In this document: positions 9,010 through 19,678 of the stretch, piece by piece
How the letters are laid out: every line of letters starts with the position of its first letter
Position numbering within the stretch: position 1 is the stretch's first letter
Source: Bacteroidia bacterium 43-41
GTDB lineage: Bacteria; Bacteroidota; Bacteroidia; Bacteroidales; Dysgonomonadaceae
Direction of reading: 5' to 3'
Assembly (NCBI GenBank): GCA_001898165.1
Contig: MKTD01000050.1
Coordinates: 41,691-105,690, forward strand
Length of the DNA: 64,000 nt
Translations under genes and position numbers: made by a program
Notes under the pieces: generated by a model
Told to the model about the DNA's origin: nothing
Databases searched by the model: none
The model's input: the letters and a program-made list of their open reading frames with translations, nothing else

Positions 9010-9344
9010 AAAGTTGTTGTTTAAAAATTTATTTAGTAATTATATTGATTTTCAGTTATGGTGATAAAAAAAACAGTTTCTAGCTCTAAAGGAATGTGGA
9101 AATTCAATTCAGAGCACAAAAATAGCATTTTAAAATATCAAAAAAGAATAATTTCCGGAATAATTTATCGGGCTCTCTTATTTAGAATCATTCTTTTTAG
9201 TTGTTTTCATGTCCGGAATATCCGATTTTTATTTTCGTAATTATGTTTATTAAGTGTAATTTTGGAGAATTGAATAATTCAATATTTGCATGCATTCCGT
9301 CGGTGTACTTGTAAAAGTTCAGTAAATAATTAAAATAGTTCCGA
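9010..9344. promoter_or_regulatory. Divergent intergenic region with promoters for sdhC and the phosphatase-fold gene
   Basis: A 335-base A+T-rich region with no convincing gene; the track ORF at 9058-9240 lacks recognisable features. On the minus strand, CAAAAATA at 9117-9124 reads as TATTTTTG and could be the -7 box for sdhCAB, leaving a leader of about 100 bases. On the plus strand, TAATTTTG at 9257-9264 is a -7 box about 80 bases before the next gene. Nothing else stands out. Confidence 0.45.
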
Positions 9345-10196
9345 ATGAAAAAAATAGTACTCTCCTTTCTGCTGTTTTTCAGCTTGATTTTAATGGGCTG
9401 TTCACAAGCCGCAAAAGATTTCACTATGAATATCGCCACATATAATATCCGTATGGATACTGAGGCAGATAGCCTTGATGCCTGGCAGCATCGTAAAGAG
9501 ATGGTGAAAGGGTTGGTCCGTTTTCACGATTTCGATATTTTTGGTACGCAGGAGGCGTTTAAACATCAGTTGGCCGATATCCTCGAACTAGAGAATTATG
9601 CTTACGTTGGGGTGGGGCGCGATGACGGGAAAGATGCTGGCGAGCATTCTGCCATTGTTTACAGGAAGGACAGGTTTGATGTGTTGAAAAACGGCGATTT
9701 CTGGTTCGCGGAAAACCCGGATGTGCCGGGTAAGGGCTGGGATGCTGTCTGCTGCAACAGAATCTGTTCATGGGCAAAGTTTAAAGATAAAAAAACAGGT
9801 AAGGAGTTTTTTGTTTTCAACTCACACTTCGATCATCAGGGGCAGGAAGCGCGAAAGAATTCATCGCTTCTGCTTCTGAAAAAGATAGAAGAGATTGCTG
9901 GAAAGGGTGTCGTTTTCTGCACAGGGGATTTCAACGCCACTCCCGATGACGAACCCATACAAATCCTGATGAATGACGGGAGGTTGAAAGATTCCTTCCG
10001 GGTTTCGGCATGTCCGCCTTACGGGACGGAAGGAACCTTTAATTCATTCAGGCTGGATTTCCCGATGAGAGACCGTATTGATTATATCTGGGTTTCGGAA
10101 GGTGTGAAAGTGAATAAATACGGCGTCTTAAATGATGTACAATACGGTCATTTCCCGTCCGACCATTTTCCGGTGATGGTCAATGTGACGTTCTGA
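9345..10196 (+). CDS. Endonuclease/exonuclease/phosphatase-family lipoprotein
   Basis: 283 residues. A lipoprotein signal (MKKIVLSFLLFFSLILMGC) predicts export and lipid anchoring. The mature part has the full EEP set: ATYNIRMD, GTQEAF (metal-binding Glu), NSHFDHQG, TGDFNATPDD, DRIDYIW and FPSDHFPV, so it should be an active metal-dependent phosphodiesterase or nuclease. Bacteroidetes homologues are often annotated as endonuclease/phosphatase; substrate unknown. Its last 17 bases overlap the convergent aminotransferase gene. Confidence 0.9.
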   Translation: MKKIVLSFLLFFSLILMGCSQAAKDFTMNIATYNIRMDTEADSLDAWQHRKEMVKGLVRFHDFDIFGTQEAFKHQLADILELENYAYVGVGRDDGKDAGEHSAIVYRKDRFDVLKNGDFWFAENPDVPGKGWDAVCCNRICSWAKFKDKKTGKEFFVFNSHFDHQGQEARKNSSLLLLKKIEEIAGKGVVFCTGDFNATPDDEPIQILMNDGRLKDSFRVSACPPYGTEGTFNSFRLDFPMRDRIDYIWVSEGVKVNKYGVLNDVQYGHFPSDHFPVMVNVTF

Positions 10197-11370
10197 GTTT
10201 TTCCAATGCACCCTTCACCCTGGAAATGGCTTTTTCTATGTTTTCGTCCGATGTGGCATAAGAGAACCGGATGTGACCCGGTGCGCCAAACGCGTCGCCG
10301 CCCACACAGGCAACATGCCCCTGTTCCAAAAGATACATGGCCAGGTCGGTAGCTGTCTCTATTCTCCCTTTTCCCAGGTAACTGCCGCATTCAACAAAAA
10401 TATAAAATGCGCCCTCGGGATCATTTACTTTTAATCCCGGTATTTCTCTCAGGAGTTTTGTGATCAGGTTTTTTCTTCTTTCAAACGCAACGCGCATCTC
10501 TTCTACGCAATCCTGACTCCCGGTATAAGCGGCTTCGGCTGCTTTTTGTGAAATCGACGATGCCCCCGATGTGTATTGTCCTTGTAGCAATCCACAGGCG
10601 GAAGCAATCCATTTTGGCGCGGCAATCCATCCGATGCGCCAGCCCGTCATGGCATAGCCTTTGGAAACTCCGTTCACAACGATTACCCGCTCGCGGATTT
10701 CCTGGAATTGAGCAATGCTTTCGTGCTTCCCTACGTAATTTATGTGCTCGTAGATCTCGTCGGAAATAACGTAGATATCAGGATATTTTGCTAAAACCAA
10801 AGCCAGCGATTTCAATTCTTCACGCGTGTAAACACTTCCGGTCGGATTGGAGGGAGAGCACAAAATCAGCGCCCTTGTTTTTGGCGTAATGGCTTCTTCC
10901 AATTGCTTTGCCGTGATTTTAAAATTCTGCCCGATGCCGGCATACACAAAAACAGGCTTCCCTTCGGCAATTTTTACCATCTCGGGATAGCTCACCCAAT
11001 AAGGGGCGGGAATGATTACTTCTTCGCCTTTATCTACAATAGACAGGATGACGTTGCAAAGCGACTGTTTGGCTCCGCTTGAAACCACTATTTGTGCCGG
11101 ATCAAAATCAAGGTTATTCTCATTTTTCAGTTTCGTACAAATGGCTTTTCTCAGCTCTGGAAATCCCGGAACAGGAGAGTAGAAAGAAAAATTATTGTCG
11201 ATTGCCTTTTTGGCAGCTTCTTTTATATGGGCGGGTGTGGAGAAATCGGGCTCGCCAACACTCATGTTAATTACATCAATTCCTTGAGCTTTTAGCTCGT
11301 TGCTTTTTTGCGCCATCGCGAAAGTTTCGGATGGGGAGAGCGATTGCAGTCGTGAGGATAAAGGATTCAT
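10180..11370 (-). CDS. Class I/II pyridoxal-phosphate aminotransferase (aspartate type)
   Basis: 396 residues from the preferred ATG at 11370 (MNPLSSRLQSLSPSETFAMAQKS); the track start at 11415 adds 15 residues that overlap the promoter. It should transfer amino groups between amino and 2-oxo acids. Fold-type I markers: GEPDFSTP, SSGAKQSLCNVI, CSPSNPTGSVYTREEL, VISDEIYEHINY, the PLP-lysine motif VNGVSKGYAMTGWRIGW, and C-terminal Arg region IRFSYATSD. Probably aspartate/aromatic-type transaminase; exact substrate is not clear from sequence. Convergent with the upstream EEP gene. Confidence 0.9.
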   Translation of the reverse strand: MNPLSSRLQSLSPSETFAMAQKSNELKAQGIDVINMSVGEPDFSTPAHIKEAAKKAIDNNFSFYSPVPGFPELRKAICTKLKNENNLDFDPAQIVVSSGAKQSLCNVILSIVDKGEEVIIPAPYWVSYPEMVKIAEGKPVFVYAGIGQNFKITAKQLEEAITPKTRALILCSPSNPTGSVYTREELKSLALVLAKYPDIYVISDEIYEHINYVGKHESIAQFQEIRERVIVVNGVSKGYAMTGWRIGWIAAPKWIASACGLLQGQYTSGASSISQKAAEAAYTGSQDCVEEMRVAFERRKNLITKLLREIPGLKVNDPEGAFYIFVECGSYLGKGRIETATDLAMYLLEQGHVACVGGDAFGAPGHIRFSYATSDENIEKAISRVKGALEKLRTSH

Positions 11371-11412
11371 ATCAATTTTATCTTTTTTATCTTTTCTCTG
11401 TGAAAAACTGTG

Positions 11413-11420
11413 CAAATATA
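11413..11420 (-). promoter_or_regulatory. -7 box for the aminotransferase gene
   Basis: Minus-strand TATATTTG matches TAnnTTTG and lies about 43 bases upstream of the chosen ATG at 11370. This supports the shorter N terminus. Confidence 0.6.
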
Positions 11421-11473
11421 GTCAAAAGTAACAACTATCCGGATCATTTTTTGCAAAATAACGGTAAAATACT

Positions 11474-11521
11474 TACAAAAATAAAAAAGCATCGTTCTGT
11501 TGAAACAGGAACAATGCTTTT
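11474..11521 (-). terminator. Intrinsic terminator of the peroxiredoxin gene
   Basis: On the minus strand AAAAGCAT pairs with ATGCTTTT, with further pairing inside (GTT and CTGT against ACAG and AAC, one bulge), followed by TTTTTTATTTTTG. It is 22 bases beyond the peroxiredoxin stop. Confidence 0.75.
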
Positions 11522-11543
11522 CGCAATAATGAGGTGTAAAAAG

Positions 11544-12176
11544 TTACTTTTCGGAAAGATAGGAAGCGATACCTTCCTGGGTTGCGATAAGGCCTTTATC
11601 CCCTTTGTGCCAGTCGGCAGGGCAAACCTCACCGTGCTCCTCGGTAAACTGGAGTGCGTCGATCACTCTTAATATTTCGTCAACGCTTCTTCCCAGCGGC
11701 ATATCGTTCACCACCTGATGACGGACAATACCCTTCTTGTCTATCAGGAACAATCCCCTGTATGCTTCGGGGGAGCCTACAAAAATAGGGTTATCCGAAG
11801 AATCCGCATCATATTCGCCGGCTAATACATCGTATGCCATGGAGATTGTCAACGCGTGATCTGCTACAATGGGATAAGTTACCCCCTGAATCCCTCCGTC
11901 CGATTTAGGTGTTTGCAGCCATTTCCAGTGTGAAACCGCAGAGTCGGTAGAACAGGCTACCACTGCTGTGCTGCGATCTTCAAACTCTTTTATTTTTTCT
12001 TGGAATGCGTGCAATTCAGTTGGGCAGACGAAAGTAAAATCCGCCGGATAAAAGAAGAAAACTACATATTTCTTTCCTAAATAATTATCTAATGAGAAAT
12101 TATCTTCGATAATATTCCCATCAAGAACTACGGGAGCCTGAAATACCGGCGCCCTTTTTCCTACTAATACTGACAT
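11544..12176 (-). CDS. 2-Cys peroxiredoxin (AhpC/Prx1 type)
   Basis: 210 residues from the ATG at 12176 (MSVLVGKRAPVFQAP); the track start at 12215 overlaps the promoter. It should reduce hydrogen and organic peroxides using a thioredoxin- or AhpF-type donor. The peroxidatic Cys is in FYPADFTFVCPTEL and the resolving Cys in GEVCPADW near the C terminus, so it is a typical 2-Cys enzyme. It stands alone with its own promoter and terminator; no ahpF neighbour is visible. Confidence 0.93.
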   Translation of the reverse strand: MSVLVGKRAPVFQAPVVLDGNIIEDNFSLDNYLGKKYVVFFFYPADFTFVCPTELHAFQEKIKEFEDRSTAVVACSTDSAVSHWKWLQTPKSDGGIQGVTYPIVADHALTISMAYDVLAGEYDADSSDNPIFVGSPEAYRGLFLIDKKGIVRHQVVNDMPLGRSVDEILRVIDALQFTEEHGEVCPADWHKGDKGLIATQEGIASYLSEK

Positions 12177-12212
12177 GTTCTTAAAATTTTTATTAATTTT
12201 TGAATGATTACC

Positions 12213-12220
12213 CAAAGGTA
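12213..12220 (-). promoter_or_regulatory. -7 box for the peroxiredoxin gene
   Basis: Minus-strand TACCTTTG matches TAnnTTTG, about 37 bases upstream of the ATG at 12176. Confidence 0.6.
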
Positions 12221-12423
12221 CAAAAAAATAAACAGTTAACCGGGATTTTTATTCACTTATCAGCTATTGAATGTTTCTATAATGGTGTTGAATGTTTCGT
12301 ATATATCAAGTTACATGATTGCGACTAAAGCGGAGGTCTTTTAGCTATTTTACGGGGGACCCATAGCTCGCGATAAACGTAAAAAAAATGCATTAAAATC
12401 GCTGCGTTTCAATAAAAAAGAGT

Positions 12424-12431
12424 TACTTTTG
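12424..12431 (+). promoter_or_regulatory. -7 box for guaB
   Basis: TACTTTTG followed by C, 29 bases upstream of the guaB ATG. The 12221-12423 interval shows no gene, and I see no clear riboswitch fold in it. Confidence 0.6.
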
Positions 12432-12441
12432 CATGCAATAA

Positions 12442-13938
<1,497 letters not shown>

Positions 13939-13953
13939 GTTTAAAAAAATCAC

Positions 13954-13961
13954 TACCTTTG
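13954..13961 (+). promoter_or_regulatory. -7 box for ileS
   Basis: TACCTTTG followed by CA, 36 bases upstream of the ileS ATG at 13998, in the short gap after guaB. Confidence 0.6.
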
Positions 13962-13997
13962 CAGACAATTTTTTCAAGTGGTATAAAAACGTTGACA

Positions 13998-16900
13998 ATG
14001 AGTAAAAAATTTACCGAATATAGTCAGTTAAATTTGTCGGAGATCAATAAGGAGATATTGCGTCAATGGGATGAGCGGGACGTGTTTCATAAAAGCCTGG
14101 AGATACGCGAAGGCCATCCGGAGTTTGTGTTTTATGAAGGTCCGCCCTCGGCAAACGGAATGCCGGGCATTCACCACGTAATTGCGCGTTCCATAAAAGA
14201 TATTTTCTGCCGTTATAAAACGATGAAGGGCTTTTTGGTAAACCGGAAAGCCGGTTGGGATACACACGGGCTTCCTGTGGAGTTGAGCGTGGAAAAATCG
14301 CTTGGCATAACCAAGGAGGATATCGGTAAAACCATTTCCGTAGAAGAATACAACAATGCTTGCCGCACCGAGGTGATGAGATACACCAAGGAGTGGGAAG
14401 ACCTCACCCGGAAAATGGGCTATTGGGTGGATATGAACGATCCGTACATCACCTACGATAATCGCTATATAGAGACGTTGTGGTATCTGCTTAAGGAAAT
14501 TTACAAAAAAGGATACCTCTATAAAGGCTATACCATTCAACCTTACTCGCCGGCGGCAGGAACCGGGTTGAGTACGCACGAACTGAATCAGCCCGGCTGT
14601 TACCGCGACGTAAAAGACACGACCTGCACGGCGCAATTTAAAATAATAGATCCGCTTCCGGAATGGACACGGTTTGGCGAAGCGTTTTTTCTGGCCTGGA
14701 CAACCACACCCTGGACATTGCCATCGAATATGTTGCTGGCAATGGGCCCGAATATTGAATATGCCGCCGTTCAGACTTTCAATCAATATACGGGGAAACC
14801 GATGACCGTGGTACTGGCTAAAAGCCTTCTCGGGTCTTATTTCTCCGTGAAGAACAGTCAGCTGAAGCTTGAAGATTATAAGGAAGGCGATAAAAATATT
14901 CCTTTCCGCGTGTTGGAAAAGACATGGACCGGCTCGGAGCTGGCCGGTATGGGATACGAACAGCTTTTCCCGTGGGTAAAGGTTACGGAAAAAGCTTTTA
15001 AAGTAGTCTGCGGCGATTTTGTAACTACCGAAGACGGGACAGGAATTGTACATATCGCACCTACTTTTGGAGCCGACGACGCAAGAATAGGCAAAGAGAA
15101 CGATGTGCCCGGGCTAACGCTTGTCGATAAAGACGGGAACACACGTCCGATGGTGGATTTAACGGGGAAATTCTTCCGCATTGAAGATATGGATGCCGAT
15201 TTTGTGAAAAACAACGTGAATGTCGATTTGTACAAGGAGTTTGCCGGAAGGTATGTAAAAAATGAGTACGATGAGGCGTTGTCGGAAGATGAAGCAACCT
15301 TGGACATCGACCTCTCTGTTTCCCTCAAACTTCGGAATCGCGCTTTTCGCATCGAAAAGTTTGTCCACAGCTACCCGCATTGCTGGCGTACCGATAAGCC
15401 TGTGTTGTATTATCCGCTCGACAGCTGGTTTATCCGCTCGACGGCCTGCCGCGAAAAGATGATGGAGCTCAATGATACCATCAACTGGAAGCCGCAATCT
15501 ACCGGAACGGGGCGTTTTGGAAAATGGCTCGAGAACCTGCAAGACTGGAACCTGAGCCGGAGCCGCTATTGGGGAACGCCACTTCCAATCTGGCGTACAG
15601 AAGACGGCAGGGAAGAAAAATGCATCGGCTCGGTAAAAGAGCTGTGTCGTGAAATGCAAAAAGCGCTTGATGCCGGTGTGATGACCGAGTTACCCTGGAA
15701 GGAGTTTGAACTGAAGGATTATGCCGATTTGGAATACGGAAAAATAGACCTCCACCGCCCCTATGTGGATAATATCGTGTTGGTTTCCGAAAGCGGAAAA
15801 CCGATGCATCGCGAACTCGATCTGATAGATGTCTGGTTCGATAGCGGCGCCATGCCTTTTGCCCAGTTCTTCTATCCACATATACCGGAAGAAGAGTTTG
15901 CGAAAGTTTACCCTGCCGACTTTATTGCCGAGGGGGTTGACCAGACCCGGGGATGGTTTTTCACCCTTCATGCCATCAGTGCGATGGTGAAAGGCAGCGT
16001 CGCCTTTAAGAATGTGATCTCAAACGGATTGGTTCTCGACAAGAACGGCAATAAAATGTCGAAACGGCTGGGAAATGCTGTTGACCCGTTTGAAACAATT
16101 GAAAAATTCGGCTCCGACCCGCTGCGCTGGTACATGGTTACCAATGCCGCACCGTGGGATAACCTGAAGTTCGATATTGACGGCGTGGAAGAAGCCCGCC
16201 GCAAGTTTTTCGGAACGTTGTACAATACCTATTCTTTCTTTGCCCTTTATGCGAACGTGGATGATTTCCACAACCAATATCCACAGATTGAATGGGCAAA
16301 GCGCCCCGAAATAGACAGGTGGATCTTGTCGCTCCTCAACTCGCTGATAAAAGAAGTGGACGGAGATTATGCCCACTACGAGCCTACCAAGGCGGGAAGA
16401 GCGATTAATGATTTCGTGAACGACAACCTCAGTAACTGGTTCGTGCGCCTGAATCGTAAACGTTTTTGGGGTGGCGGGATGACGGAAGATAAGATGTCGG
16501 CGTATCAAACCCTCTATCAGTGTTTGGTTACGGTGGCGAAACTGATGGCTCCCATTGCTCCGTTTTATGCCGACAGGCTCTATCTGGATCTGGTGAAAGT
16601 TACCGGCAGCGAAAGTTTTGAATCAGTGCACCTGGCTGATTTCCCTGCCGTTGATGAGTCGGCAGTTGATACTGTCCTCGAAGAGCAGATGTATCTGGCG
16701 CAAACAGCATCTTCCATTGTGTTGGCGTTGCGCCGTAAAGTGAATCTAAAAGTCCGCCAGCCGTTGACAAAAATCATGATTCCCGTTATAGACGATGAAC
16801 AGCGGAGAAATATCGAGGCGGTGCAGGCACTTATTCTCAGTGAGGTAAACGTGAAAGAGCTTGAACTTGTGGATTCGGCAAACGATATGCTTGTGAAACG

Positions 16901-17411
16901 GGTGAAGCCCGATTTCAAGAAGCTCGGGCCTAAATACGGAAAGATAATGAAGCAACTCGCTGCACGCATTCAGGAGATGTTGCAGGATGAGATAAGCGAG
17001 TTGGAGAAAAACGGCCGTTTTGTATTCCTGATAGACGGGCAGGAAGCTGTGATTGATCTGGCCGACGTGGAAATTATTTCGGAAGATATCCCGGGATGGC
17101 TTGTAGCCAACGAAGGCCGGTTGACCGTTGCTTTGGATATCACCGTGACCGGCGAGCTCCGCAAAGAGGGTATTGCCCGCGAACTGGTAAACCGTATCCA
17201 GAATTTACGCAAGTCGAAAGATTTTGATATTACCGACCGCATCGCTGTCCGGCTTTCGTCGAACTCCTTGTTTGATGCTGCTGTTAAAGAATTTAGCGAC
17301 TACATTAAGACGCAGGTGCTTGCCGATTCAATAGAAATAGAGGCACAGGATTTTGAAGATGAAATAGAAATTGATGACGAGAAATTAACTGTCGATATCC
17401 GTAAACAATAG
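13998..17411 (+). CDS. ileS: Isoleucyl-tRNA synthetase, long (eukaryote-like/IleS2) type
   Basis: 1137 residues from the ATG at 13998 (MSKKFTEYSQLNLSEINKEI); the track start at 13959 adds 13 residues overlapping the promoter. It charges tRNA-Ile and edits mischarged valine. The class I signature is GPPSANGMPGIHHV, the editing-domain threonine-rich motif is AWTTTPWTLPSN, the catalytic KMSKR is in GNKMSKRLGN, and the anticodon-binding region follows. The length and GWDTHGLPVELSVEKSLG context place it with the long IleS2/eukaryote-like type rather than the shorter E. coli type. It heads the ileS-dksA-like-lspA cluster common in Bacteroidales. Confidence 0.96.
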   Translation: MSKKFTEYSQLNLSEINKEILRQWDERDVFHKSLEIREGHPEFVFYEGPPSANGMPGIHHVIARSIKDIFCRYKTMKGFLVNRKAGWDTHGLPVELSVEKSLGITKEDIGKTISVEEYNNACRTEVMRYTKEWEDLTRKMGYWVDMNDPYITYDNRYIETLWYLLKEIYKKGYLYKGYTIQPYSPAAGTGLSTHELNQPGCYRDVKDTTCTAQFKIIDPLPEWTRFGEAFFLAWTTTPWTLPSNMLLAMGPNIEYAAVQTFNQYTGKPMTVVLAKSLLGSYFSVKNSQLKLEDYKEGDKNIPFRVLEKTWTGSELAGMGYEQLFPWVKVTEKAFKVVCGDFVTTEDGTGIVHIAPTFGADDARIGKENDVPGLTLVDKDGNTRPMVDLTGKFFRIEDMDADFVKNNVNVDLYKEFAGRYVKNEYDEALSEDEATLDIDLSVSLKLRNRAFRIEKFVHSYPHCWRTDKPVLYYPLDSWFIRSTACREKMMELNDTINWKPQSTGTGRFGKWLENLQDWNLSRSRYWGTPLPIWRTEDGREEKCIGSVKELCREMQKALDAGVMTELPWKEFELKDYADLEYGKIDLHRPYVDNIVLVSESGKPMHRELDLIDVWFDSGAMPFAQFFYPHIPEEEFAKVYPADFIAEGVDQTRGWFFTLHAISAMVKGSVAFKNVISNGLVLDKNGNKMSKRLGNAVDPFETIEKFGSDPLRWYMVTNAAPWDNLKFDIDGVEEARRKFFGTLYNTYSFFALYANVDDFHNQYPQIEWAKRPEIDRWILSLLNSLIKEVDGDYAHYEPTKAGRAINDFVNDNLSNWFVRLNRKRFWGGGMTEDKMSAYQTLYQCLVTVAKLMAPIAPFYADRLYLDLVKVTGSESFESVHLADFPAVDESAVDTVLEEQMYLAQTASSIVLALRRKVNLKVRQPLTKIMIPVIDDEQRRNIEAVQALILSEVNVKELELVDSANDMLVKRVKPDFKKLGPKYGKIMKQLAARIQEMLQDEISELEKNGRFVFLIDGQEAVIDLADVEIISEDIPGWLVANEGRLTVALDITVTGELRKEGIARELVNRIQNLRKSKDFDITDRIAVRLSSNSLFDAAVKEFSDYIKTQVLADSIEIEAQDFEDEIEIDDEKLTVDIRKQ

Positions 17412-17458
17412 TAGCCCTATTTGTGTTTATGATTGATAAATCGGTAACGAAATTTTGT

Positions 17459-17466
17459 TATCTTTG
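17459..17466 (+). promoter_or_regulatory. -7 box for the DksA-like gene
   Basis: TATCTTTG followed by CG, 128 bases upstream of the DksA-like start; the remaining leader shows no obvious strong structure. Confidence 0.5.
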
Positions 17467-17593
17467 CGAACACAACTACAAATAAAATTATTTTGACAGG
17501 AACAATTATCGACACTTCCTTTGCCGATAATTTATGGATTGGTATTAAGAGTTAGGAAAAACAATTGATAAAAATTATAAAACATTTACTGTT

Positions 17594-17974
17594 ATGAGTG
17601 AGAAGACGAGATACTCTGATGAGGAATTGGAAGAATTCCGAACGATCATTAACGAAAAACTGGAGGTTGCCAAGCAGGAATACGAAAACTATCGGGCGGC
17701 GGTAACCAATGCAGATGGCAATGATACGGTGGACACATCACCAACTTATAAGGTGTTGGAAGAAGGCGCGTCAACGTTATCGAAAGAGGAGGCAGGACGT
17801 TTGGCACAACGTCAGATGAAGTTCATTCAAAACTTACAGGCAGCATTAGTACGTATTGAAAACAAGACCTATGGTGTTTGTCGCGAAACCGGCAAACTTA
17901 TTCCTAAAGAGCGTCTTCGTGCCGTGCCGCACGCGACATTAAGCATCGAAGCAAAACAAGGGAAAAGAAAATAA
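17594..17974 (+). CDS. TraR/DksA-family regulator lacking the zinc cysteines
   Basis: 126 residues. DksA-family proteins enter the RNA polymerase secondary channel and modulate initiation with ppGpp. An N-terminal coiled-coil (residues about 5-90) precedes the usual zinc-finger region, here YGVCRETGKLIPKERL...ATLSIEAKQ. Only one of the four Cys ligands remains (C97); the positions near the end read Ser and Ala. The global fold signature PKERLRAVPHATLSIEAK is nevertheless typical of Bacteroidetes members, so this looks like a zinc-independent lineage rather than a damaged gene. Placed between ileS and lspA. Confidence 0.85.
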   Translation: MSEKTRYSDEELEEFRTIINEKLEVAKQEYENYRAAVTNADGNDTVDTSPTYKVLEEGASTLSKEEAGRLAQRQMKFIQNLQAALVRIENKTYGVCRETGKLIPKERLRAVPHATLSIEAKQGKRK

Positions 17975-18058
17975 TCGTTAGCGAATGATTTCAACGACAA
18001 CACGAATGATCAGAGAACAGGAGATTTGTATTTCTGTTCCGGGCCGGATTGTGTATAA

Positions 18059-18721
18059 ATGGCTACCCGAATGAATAGTACCACAAAAAAAGGAATTATT
18101 GCCGTTTTAGTTATCATCTTGGTTTTACTCGTCGACCAAGTTAGTAAGATTTGGGTGAAAACCCATATGGCTCTTTACGATATGATTCATATAACCGATT
18201 GGTTTAAAATCTATTTTGTAGAGAATAACGGCATGGCGTTCGGTATAGAAGCCATAGGGAAATTATTTCTTTCCCTTTTCAGAATAATAGCCGTGGGAGC
18301 TATTATTGTATATTTAATCCGGATTGTTAAAGAGAATTACAAAATCGGATTTATTGCCTGTATCGCATTGGTGTTGGCAGGCGCGTCGGGAAATATTATC
18401 GACAGCGTTTTCTACGGTGTGTTTTTCCAGGCAAGCTATCCCGGACATGTTGCTTCCGTAGTGCCTTTCGGCGAAGGATACGCTTCCTTTCTCCACGGGA
18501 AGGTGGTGGATATGTTTTACTTCCCGATTATCGAAGGAACATATCCCAATTGGTTTCCGGTTCTGGGAGGGAAAGAGTTTTTGTTTTTTCGCTTCATCTT
18601 TAATATTGCCGATTCTGCCATATCCGTAGGGGTGGTATTATTATTGATCTTTTATCGAAAAACGCTTTCATATTCACTTCTATCGAAAAAAGACAAAGAG
18701 AAGTTAGACCGTGAAAGGTAG
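18059..18721 (+). CDS. lspA: Lipoprotein signal peptidase (signal peptidase II)
   Basis: 220 residues. Inner-membrane aspartyl protease that removes signal peptides from prolipoproteins. Four hydrophobic segments are visible. The motif GNIID (about 111-115) is followed by KVVDMF (D151) and FNIADSAI (D185), the expected catalytic aspartate pair. It is longer than the roughly 160-residue proteobacterial enzyme because of a loop between GNIID and VVDMF (VFFQASYPGHVASVV...), common in Bacteroidetes. The next gene encodes a lipoprotein. Confidence 0.93.
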   Translation: MATRMNSTTKKGIIAVLVIILVLLVDQVSKIWVKTHMALYDMIHITDWFKIYFVENNGMAFGIEAIGKLFLSLFRIIAVGAIIVYLIRIVKENYKIGFIACIALVLAGASGNIIDSVFYGVFFQASYPGHVASVVPFGEGYASFLHGKVVDMFYFPIIEGTYPNWFPVLGGKEFLFFRFIFNIADSAISVGVVLLLIFYRKTLSYSLLSKKDKEKLDRER

Positions 18722-18740
18722 GAACAATTAGAAAAAAAAG

Positions 18741-19604
18741 TTGTCCGTGAATCGTAAAGTTGTTGCATATCTCCTGACTTCGGTACTGCTGGGCATCCTG
18801 TTCTCTTTTTGCAACAGGCCAAAGGAAGTGCTGAACCGGAAAGATATGGAAAAACTGATGTACGATGTTTACATTGCCGAAGCAATGATCGAAAACGATT
18901 ATCAGAACTTCGACACACCGGAAAAAAAAGAGGCGCTTATCAGTGAAGTTTTTAGAAAACACAAAACAACGCAGGCGCAATGGGATACCTCCCTTTCGTG
19001 GTATTCGGATAAGATTGAGATCTACTTGAAAATGAACGATTCGGTTAAGGCCCGCCTGCAACGCCGGCAGAAAGAGAGCGAACAGATAATGAACCGTCAG
19101 GTCCAACAGGAGCAATCGTTTGCAGTCCGGTCTCATTCGCCTTCTTATATCCCGGACAACTACTCGTTTGACGAACTGAATCCGAAAAACGGGTTCCGAT
19201 TCCAATTAGACACAACTGAGATTACCAAGAAAATAACCAATGCCGATTTCGGTTTCGGCTTTGATGTTGTCGGGGTCCCCGCAAATTCGAATCCGAATTT
19301 ACGAGTGATGTTGATGCTCGAATATAAAGACACGGTCATTTACCGCTCCGAAAGGATTACTGAGAACAGGAACTACTTGCTGCACGGGCAAAAATATATC
19401 CTGAACGATACGATTCGGGGAATCACAGGGTTTGTGAGGTTGCAAGATACCATCGGCATATATCGGAATATCCGGTTTAAGAATATCTTTTTGGATAACC
19501 CTAACGACTCTGTCCGGAAAACTCCTGGCAACGCATTGACACCCAAGGAAAGAGCACTTACCGATGAGAGGCCGCGACCGCAGGCGGCAACTACTCATAT
19601 ATAA
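18741..19604 (+). CDS. DUF4296-domain lipoprotein
   Basis: 287 residues. The N terminus has a short signal with a lipobox-like cysteine (LLGILFSFC). The following segment (KDMEKLMYDVYIAEAMIEND...KHKTTQAQWDTSLSWYSDKIEIY) matches the DUF4296 pattern. The C-terminal half is beta-rich; function unknown. The frame can open at TTG 18741, 19 bases after lspA, or two codons later at GTG 18747; no ATG is available and both fit. It follows lspA in the same orientation and probably shares its transcript. Confidence 0.75.
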   Translation: MSVNRKVVAYLLTSVLLGILFSFCNRPKEVLNRKDMEKLMYDVYIAEAMIENDYQNFDTPEKKEALISEVFRKHKTTQAQWDTSLSWYSDKIEIYLKMNDSVKARLQRRQKESEQIMNRQVQQEQSFAVRSHSPSYIPDNYSFDELNPKNGFRFQLDTTEITKKITNADFGFGFDVVGVPANSNPNLRVMLMLEYKDTVIYRSERITENRNYLLHGQKYILNDTIRGITGFVRLQDTIGIYRNIRFKNIFLDNPNDSVRKTPGNALTPKERALTDERPRPQAATTHI

Positions 19605-19616
19605 CAATATTTTTAC

Positions 19617-19624
19617 TAAATTTG
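19617..19624 (+). promoter_or_regulatory. -7 box for ppdK
   Basis: TAAATTTG followed by CA, 55 bases upstream of the ppdK ATG. Confidence 0.6.
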
Positions 19625-19678
19625 CAGAGAATTACAGCACTTAATCTAAATTAATCAATAAATAAATTTTTCAAAAAG

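Noticed and set aside
9058-9240. 60-aa plus-strand ORF between sdhC and the phosphatase-fold gene
   Set aside because: Low-complexity A+T-rich frame with no motif, crossing the likely sdhC promoter.
12221-12423. Possible riboswitch upstream of guaB
   Set aside because: No convincing nested stems resembling a purine or ppGpp riboswitch, and the -7 box at 12424 leaves a leader of under 30 bases, too short for one.
14028-15053. 341-aa minus-strand ORF
   Set aside because: It lies entirely inside ileS on the opposite strand, has no recognisable motif and reflects codon bias of ileS.
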